A DNA stretch of 17,219 nt, taken from NCBI GenBank assembly GCA_959604355.1, contig CAUHAO010000029.1, positions 1 to 17,219 on the forward strand, read 5' to 3'. The notes below the pieces were generated by a model, which worked only from the letters and a program-made list of their open reading frames with translations, was not told where the DNA came from and searched no databases. The stretch is from an uncultured Eubacteriales bacterium (GTDB taxonomy: Bacteria > Bacillota > Clostridia > Oscillospirales > UBA644). The translations under genes were made by a program, and so were the position numbers. Numbering within the stretch: the stretch's first letter is position 1; the number at the start of each line of letters is the position of its first letter. This document shows positions 1-7,856 of this stretch, piece by piece.

Positions 1-2
1 AA

Positions 3-89
3 ATGATGGGCCTTATCGGCATGGGCAACAACCCGATGGTAGGCGCTACCGTCGCTTGCGCTGTTGCGGTTGCTGAAGCGCTGAAATAA
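3..89 (+). CDS. 3' end of an unidentified gene (partial)
   Basis: An open frame enters from the left edge and ends at TAA (87-89), followed directly by a strong terminator, so it is the 3' end of a plus-strand gene. The 28 visible residues are rich in Gly, Ala, Met and Val, with GMGNNPMVGATVACAVAVAE near the end. I do not recognise the family from so short a tail. It could be the last helix of a soluble enzyme or a membrane-facing segment. The real start lies outside the window; the ATG codons at 3 and 6 are probably internal. Confidence 0.6.
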   Translation: MMGLIGMGNNPMVGATVACAVAVAEALK

Positions 90-107
90 TTTCATTCTAT
101 AATGCTA

Positions 108-147
108 AGAGACTTCCGATGTATGATATCGGAAGTCTCTTTGTTTA
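108..147 (+). terminator. Rho-independent terminator of the left-edge gene
   Basis: A perfect 13-bp stem (AGAGACTTCCGAT at 108-120 with ATCGGAAGTCTCT at 128-140) has a 7-nt loop and is followed by the T-rich run TTGTTTATTC. It lies 18 bases after the left-edge stop codon. Read on the minus strand it follows the GntR gene (stop at 159), but the downstream side is less T-rich there, so it is a weaker terminator in that direction. Confidence 0.85.
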
Positions 148-158
148 TTCTATTTGTT

Positions 159-536
159 TCATTTGTTTTCAGAGGCTTGCGTTGCCTTTGAAATTACGTT
201 TATGAGAGTCTCTCGGTCTATTCCTGCGCGGAAAAGCGCAAGAGCGGATGACTCGAAGTCGGGCAGACGCGCCTCGGCACGCTTTTTCAGGACCTCGTAC
301 ACGTTTTTGGAAATGAAGCATCCTCGCCCGTTGACGGAGATAATTATTCCTCGAGAATCGAGCTCGTTGTATGCCTTTTGGATCGTGTTCGGGTTCACAC
401 CTATCTGTGCCGTAAGTTCGCGTATCGACGGTAGCTTGTCGTCGGGGTGAAGAACGCCTGCAAGAACGAAGTTTTCGACCTGGTTTATTATTTGCTCAAA
501 CACGGGCGTTCGGCTTTGGAAATCAATGAAAAACAT
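159..536 (-). CDS. GntR-family regulator, YtrA subfamily
   Basis: A 125-residue DNA-binding repressor. Residues 1-75 are a GntR-type winged helix-turn-helix: PVFEQIINQVENFVLAG, then LPSIRELTAQIGVNPNTIQKAY (recognition region about 36-57), then the wing GRGCFIS near 70-76. Only about 45 residues follow, too few for a FadR/HutC ligand domain; this is the short-tailed architecture of the YtrA subfamily, which usually controls a linked ABC transporter. It is the last gene of the ABC operon, 15 nt after the permease stop, with GGAGG 8 nt before ATG 536. The perfect palindrome at 4345-4371 beside the operon promoter is the likely target, giving negative autoregulation (inferred). The ligand or signal is unknown. 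Confidence 0.9.
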   Translation of the reverse strand: MFFIDFQSRTPVFEQIINQVENFVLAGVLHPDDKLPSIRELTAQIGVNPNTIQKAYNELDSRGIIISVNGRGCFISKNVYEVLKKRAEARLPDFESSALALFRAGIDRETLINVISKATQASENK

Positions 537-551
537 CCTCTCCGCCTCCAG

Positions 552-3431
552 TCAATATTCGATCGGGAAATTTTCGTATTTTTCCGCTATCTGTGCGGAC
601 CCGGGTAAACATCCGTATTTCTCCGCCATATATGAGGGGATGGGGATAAAAGCATATTCTGACTTTGTTTCGCCTGCGATCAGCTCTTCCTGTGTCAAGT
701 GGAATAAGAATTCCACATCGTAATAGTTGTAATTGAAAGTCTCAAAGTTACCGTAATCCCGTAACGCGGCGATAAATGCGAGTTCTTCAACGTCTTCGCG
801 TTCGGTGATGGAGACTGCGTATTCTGAAATATAAGCACTTTCGGCTTTGTTGAGTATTCTGTAACGCTGCATCGGCCTTTCGAGCAGAATATCGACATTT
901 TTCATCATTTCCGTGCAGTTGGCATCAAAGGGAATGAGGATGCTTTTCCCGATATAATTACCGCTCGGTAGGAATACGCTGCAGGAATATGTCGGGTATT
1001 CTATAGCTTTGCGATCATATTTTCTTGTCATACATTCTTTGATCGAGTTCCTATCGGCCCGTATCGCTTCAATCGTTTTTCTGTCAAGATCCGTTTCGTT
1101 ATCGAAATCATCGTCGTAAGGCTTGTAGAGATACTTTTCGTGCGAGGTCCATATGAGATCTTCATCAAATGCTATGGAATATGATTCTACGGCAGACAAT
1201 GCTATGAGATATGATTCTGCGGGAGACTCGTAGTAATTGCCGATTCTATCGAGTATCCTGTCGGCGTATTTCTCCAGTGCGGGGATTATATCACGGTCAA
1301 CGTTGAGATAGATGACCTTGTTGACACCTTTAATATAGAAACACAGGGTGTTTTTGTGTATAATTGGAAGGTCTGCCGCTTTAAGAGCCATTTCTTTGAA
1401 AATATCGGGTGCGACATTTGCCATATCTGTGATTTTCGAGACCATGAACAGAGGCTGCTCATCCGATATCTCGATAGCTCCGATATATGAAACAGAAACG
1501 CCGTTTCGTGTGCTGAGCGCTTTCAGTTTCTTTTTCGTCGCGGCTATTTTTTCCAGCAGAGGATAGTATTTCTCGTCATTCGGCACGGCAACATTCTCGG
1601 TGTAGTATTTACCGTCTACATATTTGACGACACAGCTCTTAAAGAGCGAATCGGTTTTATCTATGAATACTTCGTTGTTTTCGCTGTAATATTCCGTGTC
1701 CGGTACGATATGCTGTGTGTACGAATAGGTGCTTTTATCGTAATAGTCGGTGAAACGGGCGTATCTCTCTGCCAGCATGTCGGCACGTTCTTCGGCGGAT
1801 GAAGCCTTGAAGGCGTCGAACTTTTCGGTCATTATATCAGCCGTATCGTATTTAGAGAGTCTAACCGGTGGGATTGGGAGTGAGAAGTTCGATGAAATGA
1901 TATATGCCGCCTCTATGTTGTGTTTTCCGGGCGCTTTGAAAAGAGACATGTACAGCGTTTCATCTTCTGCGATGGCTTTGAAAAGCGCGCTGTACCCGAC
2001 ATCGAATAACTGCAGTTTCGTCGTCACGGTATTACCGTTTTTCAGTCCCAAGGTGCAGTAATAATATCTGGGCTGATGATTGTTTTCGTCCGGATTGAAT
2101 AACTTGGAAATAATATCGGCATCGCTTATTTTTACGGGGATGTATGCGTCCTTTATTCCATAAAGATCCATATCCGCAGCCGCGTTAAACGAAGGCAGAT
2201 AAACCGTACACGATTCTATTTCGTCCGTATCGTTGAGGTCAAGGCGGTTGAGGTGGTCTCTTATCAGAACGTTTCCTCCGAAAGACATTGCTCCGATGCC
2301 CATACCGACTGCAACGGATATCGCGAATACGGCAAGGGATTTTCCGATATCGCGGATACCTTTTTTGATTATGATATCAAGTATAACGTACGCCACAAAT
2401 GACATTATAAAGAGGATTATTATTAGGACATCCCACGAGAACACGGTTATAAGGCGGAACAGCAAAGTGAAAAACGCAGCAAAGAGCGAGACCTTCGCCG
2501 CAAAGAATACCCACTTGTTGCAGAAAGGAGTTCCGGCGTTTTCAAGCTTGTATTTCTTGAAGATGAGGAGCCCGCTAACGGTGTACACGCAAGCAAGCAG
2601 GGCATTGTAAATTATCGCCCATATATTTGTGAAGTATCCTGTCGTGCCGTAGAAATCAATGAGATTTTTTGAAAAGATCTCCGTAAGGAGTGTGAACGGC
2701 GCAGAGAGAATATTGGGAATGATAAATATTTTACTGAAATCTAAGGCTATCTCGGCTGTCGGGTAAACAATCGATGAAAAAACGGGGGGTTGGAGGACGG
2801 CAGGATCGGAATATATAACTGTCACGTTTCCTCCGTCGATTACGGGAAGCGTTTGGATCATGTTCACGAGCAGGGAGGGTATGATCATTATTATATATGC
2901 AAGCACAAACTGCGCGGCGGCTGAGCCTGTCAGTGACGATGCGAGAGATGAGGCGCCGTAAGCAGCCATGAACGCAACAAGATTGATAATGACATATCTG
3001 ATGAACTCTCCGAGCGCGAGCACTGCGGCGGTGTCAGGCCTTGCGACGAAAATTATCGTAAGAACGAAGAGGCCGTTGAGCAATATCATTGCGAAGAACG
3101 ATATCGCGGCGATGATTGTATTTGAAAGAAACATCTGCGAGCGCGTTATCGGAGCGCCGCCGAAAAAGTCGGCGCTTTGTCTCTTATGCAGGAAGGAAAA
3201 GAGGAGTATCGAGAGGATTGTCGGATAAATAAATGCGAACGGATATGTCGATATTGACATCATTTCAGCGGAGACAAGCGTTAAGCCCTGTAACGTGCTG
3301 AAATCCGAAAACATATGGCAGCAGAAAGAAACGAGGAACATTATGAGTGTCATAAGCAAGAGTGAGGGCATGACTTTTTTGAAAGCGTAGCCGAAGTATT
3401 TCTTATTTATCTTCGTCGTTGCGGAATGCAT
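552..3431 (-). CDS. ABC-2-like permease with very large soluble C-terminal domain
   Basis: Membrane subunit of the ABC transporter encoded with the ATPase just upstream. With ATG 3431 it is 959 residues. Residues about 20-390 hold some 8-10 hydrophobic segments (for example 20-40, 63-82, 103-130, 146-168, 173-192, 270-290, 308-350, 364-386) and a cytoplasmic motif GGAPITRSQMF at 91-101 typical of bacitracin/YtrC-type ABC-2 permeases. The remaining ~570 residues contain no clear membrane segment, many Tyr/Asp/Glu and few cysteines; I recall clostridial permeases annotated with DUF6449 having such a tail but cannot verify it here. The frame opens upstream to 3470, but GGAGGT lies 8 nt before ATG 3431, leaving a 29-bp overlap with the ATPase gene. 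Substrate unknown; related systems respond to cell-envelope stress. Confidence 0.85.
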   Translation of the reverse strand: MHSATTKINKKYFGYAFKKVMPSLLLMTLIMFLVSFCCHMFSDFSTLQGLTLVSAEMMSISTYPFAFIYPTILSILLFSFLHKRQSADFFGGAPITRSQMFLSNTIIAAISFFAMILLNGLFVLTIIFVARPDTAAVLALGEFIRYVIINLVAFMAAYGASSLASSLTGSAAAQFVLAYIIMIIPSLLVNMIQTLPVIDGGNVTVIYSDPAVLQPPVFSSIVYPTAEIALDFSKIFIIPNILSAPFTLLTEIFSKNLIDFYGTTGYFTNIWAIIYNALLACVYTVSGLLIFKKYKLENAGTPFCNKWVFFAAKVSLFAAFFTLLFRLITVFSWDVLIIILFIMSFVAYVILDIIIKKGIRDIGKSLAVFAISVAVGMGIGAMSFGGNVLIRDHLNRLDLNDTDEIESCTVYLPSFNAAADMDLYGIKDAYIPVKISDADIISKLFNPDENNHQPRYYYCTLGLKNGNTVTTKLQLFDVGYSALFKAIAEDETLYMSLFKAPGKHNIEAAYIISSNFSLPIPPVRLSKYDTADIMTEKFDAFKASSAEERADMLAERYARFTDYYDKSTYSYTQHIVPDTEYYSENNEVFIDKTDSLFKSCVVKYVDGKYYTENVAVPNDEKYYPLLEKIAATKKKLKALSTRNGVSVSYIGAIEISDEQPLFMVSKITDMANVAPDIFKEMALKAADLPIIHKNTLCFYIKGVNKVIYLNVDRDIIPALEKYADRILDRIGNYYESPAESYLIALSAVESYSIAFDEDLIWTSHEKYLYKPYDDDFDNETDLDRKTIEAIRADRNSIKECMTRKYDRKAIEYPTYSCSVFLPSGNYIGKSILIPFDANCTEMMKNVDILLERPMQRYRILNKAESAYISEYAVSITEREDVEELAFIAALRDYGNFETFNYNYYDVEFLFHLTQEELIAGETKSEYAFIPIPSYMAEKYGCLPGSAQIAEKYENFPIEY

Positions 3432-4305
3432 ATCCGAGCACCTCCATTTCATAGATGAAAATTTCTTCAAGCGTGAGAGGCAGAATGTCCATTATCAGAG
3501 GATTCATCGCGCGCAGGCGGGCGGAGTCTTCATCCTGATCGCCCTTTATGATGAGTTTTGCGACGGAGCCGCTCTTTGAGAATTCAAGAACGTTGAAGCC
3601 TTTGAACATTTCTTTTGTTATCTCTCTGTCAAAGACGATTTGGACTTTATAAATATTCGATTTTATATTGTTTATGTCGCCCTCAAAGAGTATGCCTCCT
3701 TTATGCAGCACGCCCAGATGGTCACAGATGTCTTCGAGCTCGCGCAGGTTGTGCGACGTCATGACGACCGTTGTCCCTCTGTCTGCGACTTCCGCGTAGA
3801 TGAGATTTTTCATGTGATTGCGTACAACCGGGTCGAGTCCGTCGAAGGTCTCGTCGAAGAGAATATATTTTGTTTTGCACGCAAGCGCGGCGAGCATTAT
3901 CACCTGGCGCTTCATGCCTTTTGAAAACGCGGAAAGCTTCCCGTTCAGCGGCAGATTGAGCGTCTGGCAGTTTCCGGCAAAGTACCCCATATCGAAATCT
4001 TCATAGAATACGGCGTACATTTTCGCGACTTTATCTACCGTTGCTCCCGAAGGAATGTAGAAGTCGTCCGAAACGTAGACAACGTTTTCCTTCTTCGGGA
4101 TATTGTCGAAAACTTCTTCTCCGTCAACGAGCATTTTGCCGCTTTCGGGAGTGTAGCAACCCGATATGAGGCGCAGAAAAGTGCTTTTGCCCACACCGTT
4201 AGCGCCTATGAGCCCGTATATCGACCCTTCGGCAATTTCACAGTTGAGATCTGAAAGCACTCGGTTTTTGCCGAAATACTTTACAATGTTTTGAGCCTGT
4301 ATCAT
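3403..4305 (-). CDS. ABC transporter ATP-binding protein (YtrB-like)
   Basis: The 300-residue ATPase of an ABC exporter or sensor system. Walker A GANGVGKS at 34-41; signature region FSKGMKRQ at 127-134; Walker B ILFDETFDGLD with D151 and E152; switch histidine H185 in TSHNLRELEDICD. The canonical LSGGQ is replaced by SKGMK, common in this clostridial group, and no glutamine is evident at the Q-loop (YVSDDFYIPSG, about 77-87). First gene of the operon; AGGAG lies 7 nt before ATG 4305, and its 3' end overlaps the permease start by 29 bp, so the two are probably translationally coupled. A ~100-residue C-terminal extension follows the nucleotide-binding domain, usual for DrrA/YtrB-like ATPases. 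Transported substrate unknown. Confidence 0.93.
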   Translation of the reverse strand: MIQAQNIVKYFGKNRVLSDLNCEIAEGSIYGLIGANGVGKSTFLRLISGCYTPESGKMLVDGEEVFDNIPKKENVVYVSDDFYIPSGATVDKVAKMYAVFYEDFDMGYFAGNCQTLNLPLNGKLSAFSKGMKRQVIMLAALACKTKYILFDETFDGLDPVVRNHMKNLIYAEVADRGTTVVMTSHNLRELEDICDHLGVLHKGGILFEGDINNIKSNIYKVQIVFDREITKEMFKGFNVLEFSKSGSVAKLIIKGDQDEDSARLRAMNPLIMDILPLTLEEIFIYEMEVLGYAFRNDEDK

Positions 4306-4344
4306 TGTTCCGCTCCTTTGTGACTGTTTGTTTTTCTGTGTGCT

Positions 4345-4371
4345 AACCGTACTATTTCGAATAGTACGGTT
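4345..4371. promoter_or_regulatory. Palindromic operator, probable YtrA/GntR site
   Basis: A perfect inverted repeat of 12-bp half-sites, AACCGTACTATT (4345-4356) and AATAGTACGGTT (4360-4371), around a 3-bp centre. On the minus strand it begins 2 bp after the -10 box and so covers the transcription start of the ABC operon, the position for blocking RNA polymerase. The GTACTA/TAGTAC core resembles the YtrA-type sites I recall. Binding by the GntR protein at 159-536 is inferred. Confidence 0.8.
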
Positions 4372-4373
4372 GT

Positions 4374-4402
4374 ATTATAGCACATTTTCCCTGCGTTGTC
4401 AA
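4374..4402 (-). promoter_or_regulatory. Promoter of the ABC/GntR operon
   Basis: On the minus strand TTGACA (4397-4402), a 17-bp spacer and TATAAT (4374-4379) match the primary sigma factor consensus exactly. The first codon is about 65 nt downstream. Such a strong promoter with an overlapping operator implies tight repression until induced. Confidence 0.9.
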
Positions 4403-4413
4403 TAGGGAAACAC

Positions 4414-4452
4414 AAAAAAAATAAAGACAACCTGAAGGCTGACTTTATTTTT
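4414..4452 (-). terminator. Terminator of the YnbB-RimK operon
   Basis: Just after the ATP-grasp stop codon on the minus strand, AAAAATAAAG (4452-4443) pairs with CTTTATTTTT (4426-4417), with a partly paired interior. The T-rich arm runs into a longer T tract (to 4414). The A/T-rich symmetry could make it work in both directions. Confidence 0.65.
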
Positions 4453-4467
4453 GTATGCAATTCTATA

Positions 4468-5328
4468 TTAAAACATGCCATCCGCGAAAGTTTTCACATT
4501 CACGACATGTTCGGCTATATCGCGGGCAATATTTACGCCGCAGACCTCATTCAGCGACGAGAACATCGCGTTCGAGTTGACTTCACACACGAGCATTTCA
4601 CCGTTTTCGCCGAAAAGAAGGTCTATTCCCGCAAAATCGAGTCCGAGGAACGAAACGATCTCGGTGCAGAGATTTTCTATTTCCGGAGTTGTTTCAAATC
4701 TTTCTCCCGTGCCGCCCAAAGCGATGTTCGAGCGGAAATCGTTATCGTTTTTGCGCAGCATAGAGGCTCGGACTTCGTTACCCACAACGTAAACGCGCAG
4801 ATCTCTGCCGCGGCTCGACGAAATAAATTTCTGGTACAGGTGCGGTATGGGATAGTTCGCACGAATGTATGCTTCGACATCGTTTTCTGTTTCGAGGAGC
4901 GATATTTCGCGTCCCTGAGAGCCGCTCGCAAGCTTTGCAATCATCGGCAGACCGAGCTTTGAAACGAGCTGGCGTTTGTATCCCTCAACAAAAGCGTCGT
5001 CAATAAAATAGGTGAGAGGGAATATTTCCGTATCGGGTACGGGGAATATTTCTTTGAGCATCTCGTATGTTCGGCGTTTGTCATCGCACAGTTCTATCGC
5101 GCCGGCGTTATTGAAAAGTCGGACGTTTGAAAGCTCCATGCGTTCCGCAAGCGAAAAATCTTTGTCAAGAAATACGCATCGCTCGAAGGGGAACGTTTTT
5201 TCGCAGAGCAGATCCTTGTTTGTTTTTATTATAGGTTCATGTCCCATTTCAACGAGCGCCGCGGCGATCTCCTCTGACGGTTGTATGAACCATTTTATTG
5301 AATGATTTCGGACTATGCCGATCTTCAT
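4468..5328 (-). CDS. RimK-like ATP-grasp carboxylate-amine ligase
   Basis: A 286-residue ATP-grasp enzyme that would form an amide or peptide bond from a carboxylate via an acyl-phosphate. N-terminal preATP-grasp domain to about residue 80 (LFNNAGAIELCDDKRRTYEML at 71-91); ATP-binding lysine K132 and Gly-rich loop SGSQGR at 135-140; SSRGRDLRVYVVG at 171-183; DFRSNIALGG at 197-206; metal-binding D236, E249 and N251 in AGIDLL and CEVNSNAMF. These are RimK/lysine-biosynthesis-type ligase motifs. Length is close to the family norm of ~300. It follows the YnbB-like gene with a 4-bp ATGA overlap, so the two are coupled and may act in one pathway. Both substrates are unknown; S6 or F420 modification are family precedents, not predictions. 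Confidence 0.9.
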   Translation of the reverse strand: MKIGIVRNHSIKWFIQPSEEIAAALVEMGHEPIIKTNKDLLCEKTFPFERCVFLDKDFSLAERMELSNVRLFNNAGAIELCDDKRRTYEMLKEIFPVPDTEIFPLTYFIDDAFVEGYKRQLVSKLGLPMIAKLASGSQGREISLLETENDVEAYIRANYPIPHLYQKFISSSRGRDLRVYVVGNEVRASMLRKNDNDFRSNIALGGTGERFETTPEIENLCTEIVSFLGLDFAGIDLLFGENGEMLVCEVNSNAMFSSLNEVCGVNIARDIAEHVVNVKTFADGMF

Positions 5329-6569
5329 TTGTTCTCACCTTCAAGGATTTCTTTGAGTGCTTTTATAACGCCTATTTTGCCGCTTTCATAAGTGAGTCCG
5401 CCCTGCATATAAACTATATAGGGGGGCTTGACGGGGCCGTCGGCGGAAAGTTCTATCGATGCGCCTTGCACGAATGCTCCCGCAGCCATCACGACCTCAT
5501 CAGCGTATCCGGGCATGGCCCAAGGTTCGGGAGTGACGTGGCTGTCTATAGGTGCGGCGTGCTGTATACCTTTGCAGAAAGCAAGCATCGCGTCTTTGGT
5601 GCCGAGAGTTATCTGCTGGATTATATCGTAGCGTTCCTCGTTGTATTTCGGCGACACGTCAAAGCCGCAGTCTTCAAAGAGTTTTGCTGCAAAAACAGCA
5701 GTCTTGAGAGCCTGAGCCGCAGTGTGGGGTGCCATGAAGAAGCCCTGGAACATTCTTGATACCTGATCGAGAGACGCGCCGGCTTCTTTGCCTATCCCGA
5801 CTGAAGTCAGACGATATCCGCAAAGCTCCACGAGACGCTTTTTGCCTGCAATATATCCGCCGGTCTGCGCAAGTCCGCCGCCGGGATTCTTTATCAAAGA
5901 GCCGGCAATGATGTCCGCGCCGTATTCCAGAGGCTCTTTTTCACAAATGAATTCTCCGTAGCAGTTATCAACCATTATCGGTGCGTCGGTACATTCTCTT
6001 ACAGCGTTGCAAATGGATTTTATTGTTTCCGGCGAAAGAGTCCTTCTGGCTGCATAACCTCGTGAACGCTGTATGAATACAAGCTTTATCGATTTGTCTT
6101 CACGTAATGTCTTTTTTATCTCGTCAATGTCGGGGGTTCCGTCTGCAAGTAACTGTGTATGTCGGTATTTTACCCCAAAATCCGCAAGAGAACCGTTTCC
6201 GGGTGTGCCGTTTATACCGATGACCTCGAGCAGGGTGTCATAAGGATATCCTGTGACGGAATAGAGCGTGTCTCCGGGGCGAAGAAGTGCAAAAAGCGCG
6301 GTGGAAAGGGTGTGGGTACCGGAGACAAATGTGTGGCGCACGAGTGCGTCCTCCGCGCCGAAAGCCTGCGCGACAACAGCTTCAAGAGTGTCTCTTCCGA
6401 CGTCGTCATATCCATAGCCTGTAGTGCCGTGGAGCATCGCTTCAGACACATGGTTGTCCCAGAAGGCCTTGAGAACTTTAGCCGTGTTTGCTTCCGCCAC
6501 ACGGTCTATTTCTTTAAAATACGGCTCGACGGCTGTCTGCGCCGCGAATATTTTTTTATCTATATTCAT
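5325..6569 (-). CDS. ynbB: PLP-dependent methionine gamma-lyase family protein (YnbB / aluminium resistance type)
   Basis: A 414-residue fold-type I PLP enzyme of the group annotated as methionine gamma-lyase family or aluminium resistance protein (YnbB in Bacillus). Visible features: YGYDDVGRDTLE at 52-63; phosphate-binding FVSGTHTLSTAL at 81-92; VDNCYGEF at 200-207 with cofactor-pyridine aspartate D201; GSLIKNPGGG at 223-232 with Schiff-base lysine K227. Length is normal for the family (~410-430). Start: GAGGT about 8 nt before ATG 6569. In many Firmicutes this gene sits near miaA or hfq; here it leads a two-gene operon with a RimK-like ligase. Despite its name the true reaction is not established for the family; a C-S or amino-acid lyase role is inference. 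Confidence 0.93.
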   Translation of the reverse strand: MNIDKKIFAAQTAVEPYFKEIDRVAEANTAKVLKAFWDNHVSEAMLHGTTGYGYDDVGRDTLEAVVAQAFGAEDALVRHTFVSGTHTLSTALFALLRPGDTLYSVTGYPYDTLLEVIGINGTPGNGSLADFGVKYRHTQLLADGTPDIDEIKKTLREDKSIKLVFIQRSRGYAARRTLSPETIKSICNAVRECTDAPIMVDNCYGEFICEKEPLEYGADIIAGSLIKNPGGGLAQTGGYIAGKKRLVELCGYRLTSVGIGKEAGASLDQVSRMFQGFFMAPHTAAQALKTAVFAAKLFEDCGFDVSPKYNEERYDIIQQITLGTKDAMLAFCKGIQHAAPIDSHVTPEPWAMPGYADEVVMAAGAFVQGASIELSADGPVKPPYIVYMQGGLTYESGKIGVIKALKEILEGENK

Positions 6570-6593
6570 AATTTATAACCTCACTTCAAAAGA

Positions 6594-6622
6594 ATTATAT
6601 CACGGCGGAATTATGAATGCAA
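6594..6622 (-). promoter_or_regulatory. Promoter of the YnbB-RimK operon
   Basis: On the minus strand TTGCAT (6617-6622), 17-bp spacer, TATAAT (6594-6599). The -10 ends 24 nt before the start codon, giving a short leader. It is divergent from the degV promoter about 55 bp away. Confidence 0.8.
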
Positions 6623-6675
6623 TAGCATAATTTTGAAGAAAATTCAAACAGATATTTAAATTCTGTAAACATGTG

Positions 6676-6704
6676 TAGACATTTGCCGCGGAATATGATA
6701 TACT
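6676..6704 (+). promoter_or_regulatory. Promoter of the degV gene
   Basis: TAGACA (6676-6681), 17-bp spacer, TATACT (6699-6704), followed by a leader of about 37 nt to the TTG start at 6748. Confidence 0.72.
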
Positions 6705-6747
6705 AAATCCAATATACAATATGATTTTAACACGGAGGGTCGGGACT

Positions 6748-7593
6748 TTGAATAAAGTTGTCATTACATCCGATAGTAGTTGCGATCTGTCAAAAGAGTT
6801 GCTTGAGAAATATAATATTATAACATTTCCGCTTTTTGTTACCATGGGTAACGATACGTATCTTGACGGGGAAAACATAACCGCTGATGAACTTTTCGAA
6901 TATGTTGCAAAGAACGGCACGCTTCCGAAGACCGCCGCAAGAAGCATTGGCGATTACACAGCTTTCTTTGAAAGATTTGTCAATGACGGCTGCGAGGTCG
7001 TTCATATTGCACTCGGATCTGATCTTTCCAGTTCGTATCAAAACGCATGTTTAGCTGCGGAAGACGTAGGAAACGTATATGTCGTTGATTCCAAAAATCT
7101 TTCCACCGCTACTGGGCTTTCGGTGCTTTATGCGTGCGATCTGCGTGACGAGGGCGCTTGCGCCGCCGAGATCGCCGAGAAAGTGAAAGAAGTAGTTCCG
7201 AGAGTCCGCGCAAGCTTTGTTGTGGATTCAATAGATTATCTGTATAAAGGCGGAAGATGCTCCGCTGTGGCGGCACTCGGCGCAAATCTTCTCAAACTCC
7301 GCCCGAGCATTTTGGTTGAAAACGGAAAAATGAACGTCGGGAAGAAATACAGGGGCAATATTAAAGCTATTTGCGTAAATTATGCGAAAGATCAACTTGC
7401 ACGAGACGTTAAATACAATAGAAGACGAGTTTTCGTCACTCATTCCAGCCCCGATGCGTCGTTCCCCGACGAAGTCGCAAAGCTTGTCAAGGATTCGGGA
7501 TTGTTCGACGAGGTGCTTGTAACCCGTGCCGGATGTACGATTTCCTCACATTGCGGCCCGAACACGCTGGGTGTTCTTTATATTGAGGACTGA
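6748..7593 (+). CDS. DegV family fatty-acid-binding protein (FakB-like)
   Basis: A 281-residue DegV protein. This family binds a fatty acid and, as FakB, presents it to FakA kinase to make acyl-phosphate for phospholipid synthesis. Motifs: VVITSDSSCDL at 4-14; KTAARSIGDY at 61-70 in place of the usual T-S-x-P-S loop; HIALGSDLSSSYQNA at 86-100, the serine-rich acyl-carboxylate site; C-terminal HCGPNTLGVLY. Start: TTG 6748 has GGAGG (6734-6738) 9 nt upstream and yields the standard N-terminus MNKVVITSDSS. An in-frame ATG at 6721 would put the ribosome site inside the gene and is rejected. Monocistronic, with its own promoter and terminator; no kinase gene is nearby. The acyl-chain preference cannot be told from sequence. 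Confidence 0.93.
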   Translation: MNKVVITSDSSCDLSKELLEKYNIITFPLFVTMGNDTYLDGENITADELFEYVAKNGTLPKTAARSIGDYTAFFERFVNDGCEVVHIALGSDLSSSYQNACLAAEDVGNVYVVDSKNLSTATGLSVLYACDLRDEGACAAEIAEKVKEVVPRVRASFVVDSIDYLYKGGRCSAVAALGANLLKLRPSILVENGKMNVGKKYRGNIKAICVNYAKDQLARDVKYNRRRVFVTHSSPDASFPDEVAKLVKDSGLFDEVLVTRAGCTISSHCGPNTLGVLYIED

Positions 7594-7611
7594 TAAGCCT
7601 TGATTGTATGT

Positions 7612-7650
7612 GCAGGAGTCGTTGTCTGATATGGCATGGCTCCTGCTTTT
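7612..7650 (+). terminator. Terminator after degV
   Basis: GCAGGAG (7612-7618) pairs with CTCCTGC (7640-7646) around a long, partly paired loop and is followed by TTTTAT. It sits 19 nt after the degV stop codon. Confidence 0.7.
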
Positions 7651-7663
7651 ATATTTAGTCTTC

Positions 7664-7692
7664 TTGTCAAATATAAGGTTTTGTGATATAAT
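7664..7692 (+). promoter_or_regulatory. Promoter of the AIM24/TIGR00266 gene
   Basis: TTGTCA (7664-7669), 17-bp spacer, TATAAT (7687-7692). The start codon is 164 nt beyond the -10, so the leader is unusually long (~155 nt) and contains the phosphatase gene remnant at 7731-7799. Confidence 0.8.
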
Positions 7693-7730
7693 ATTATTAA
7701 TATAATATTGATATAGCGTATATAAATAGA

Positions 7731-7799
7731 TTTGCCGGGCACGCTGAGCAATTCGACGATATCACGATGCCGATACTAAATTACAATAAGAAAGACTGA
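7731..7799 (+). pseudogene. Remnant of a SpoIIE/PP2C-type phosphatase 3' end
   Basis: The frame ending at TGA 7797-7799 reads FAGHAEQFDDITMPILNYN and a few more residues. The segment A-EQFDDIT-M closely matches the characteristic C-terminal end of SpoIIE/RsbU-type serine phosphatases (…QFDDITML…), where the two aspartates help bind metal. Upstream the frame has a TAA at 7698-7700 and loses likeness, there is no ribosome site, and no further phosphatase domain is visible, so only about 22 codons survive. It lies inside the transcribed leader of the next gene. Identification rests on a short motif only. Confidence 0.55.
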
Positions 7800-7856
7800 G
7801 CAAATGCGAGCTTTTCTCAAAGTCATATTAAAAATTTTTTAACAGGAGTAGGTAAT

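Noticed and set aside
4396..4962. 188-codon plus-strand open frame opposite the ATP-grasp gene
   Set aside because: It is antisense to a gene with complete RimK motifs, starts in the promoter of the ABC operon, has no good ribosome site and shows no protein-like family motif.
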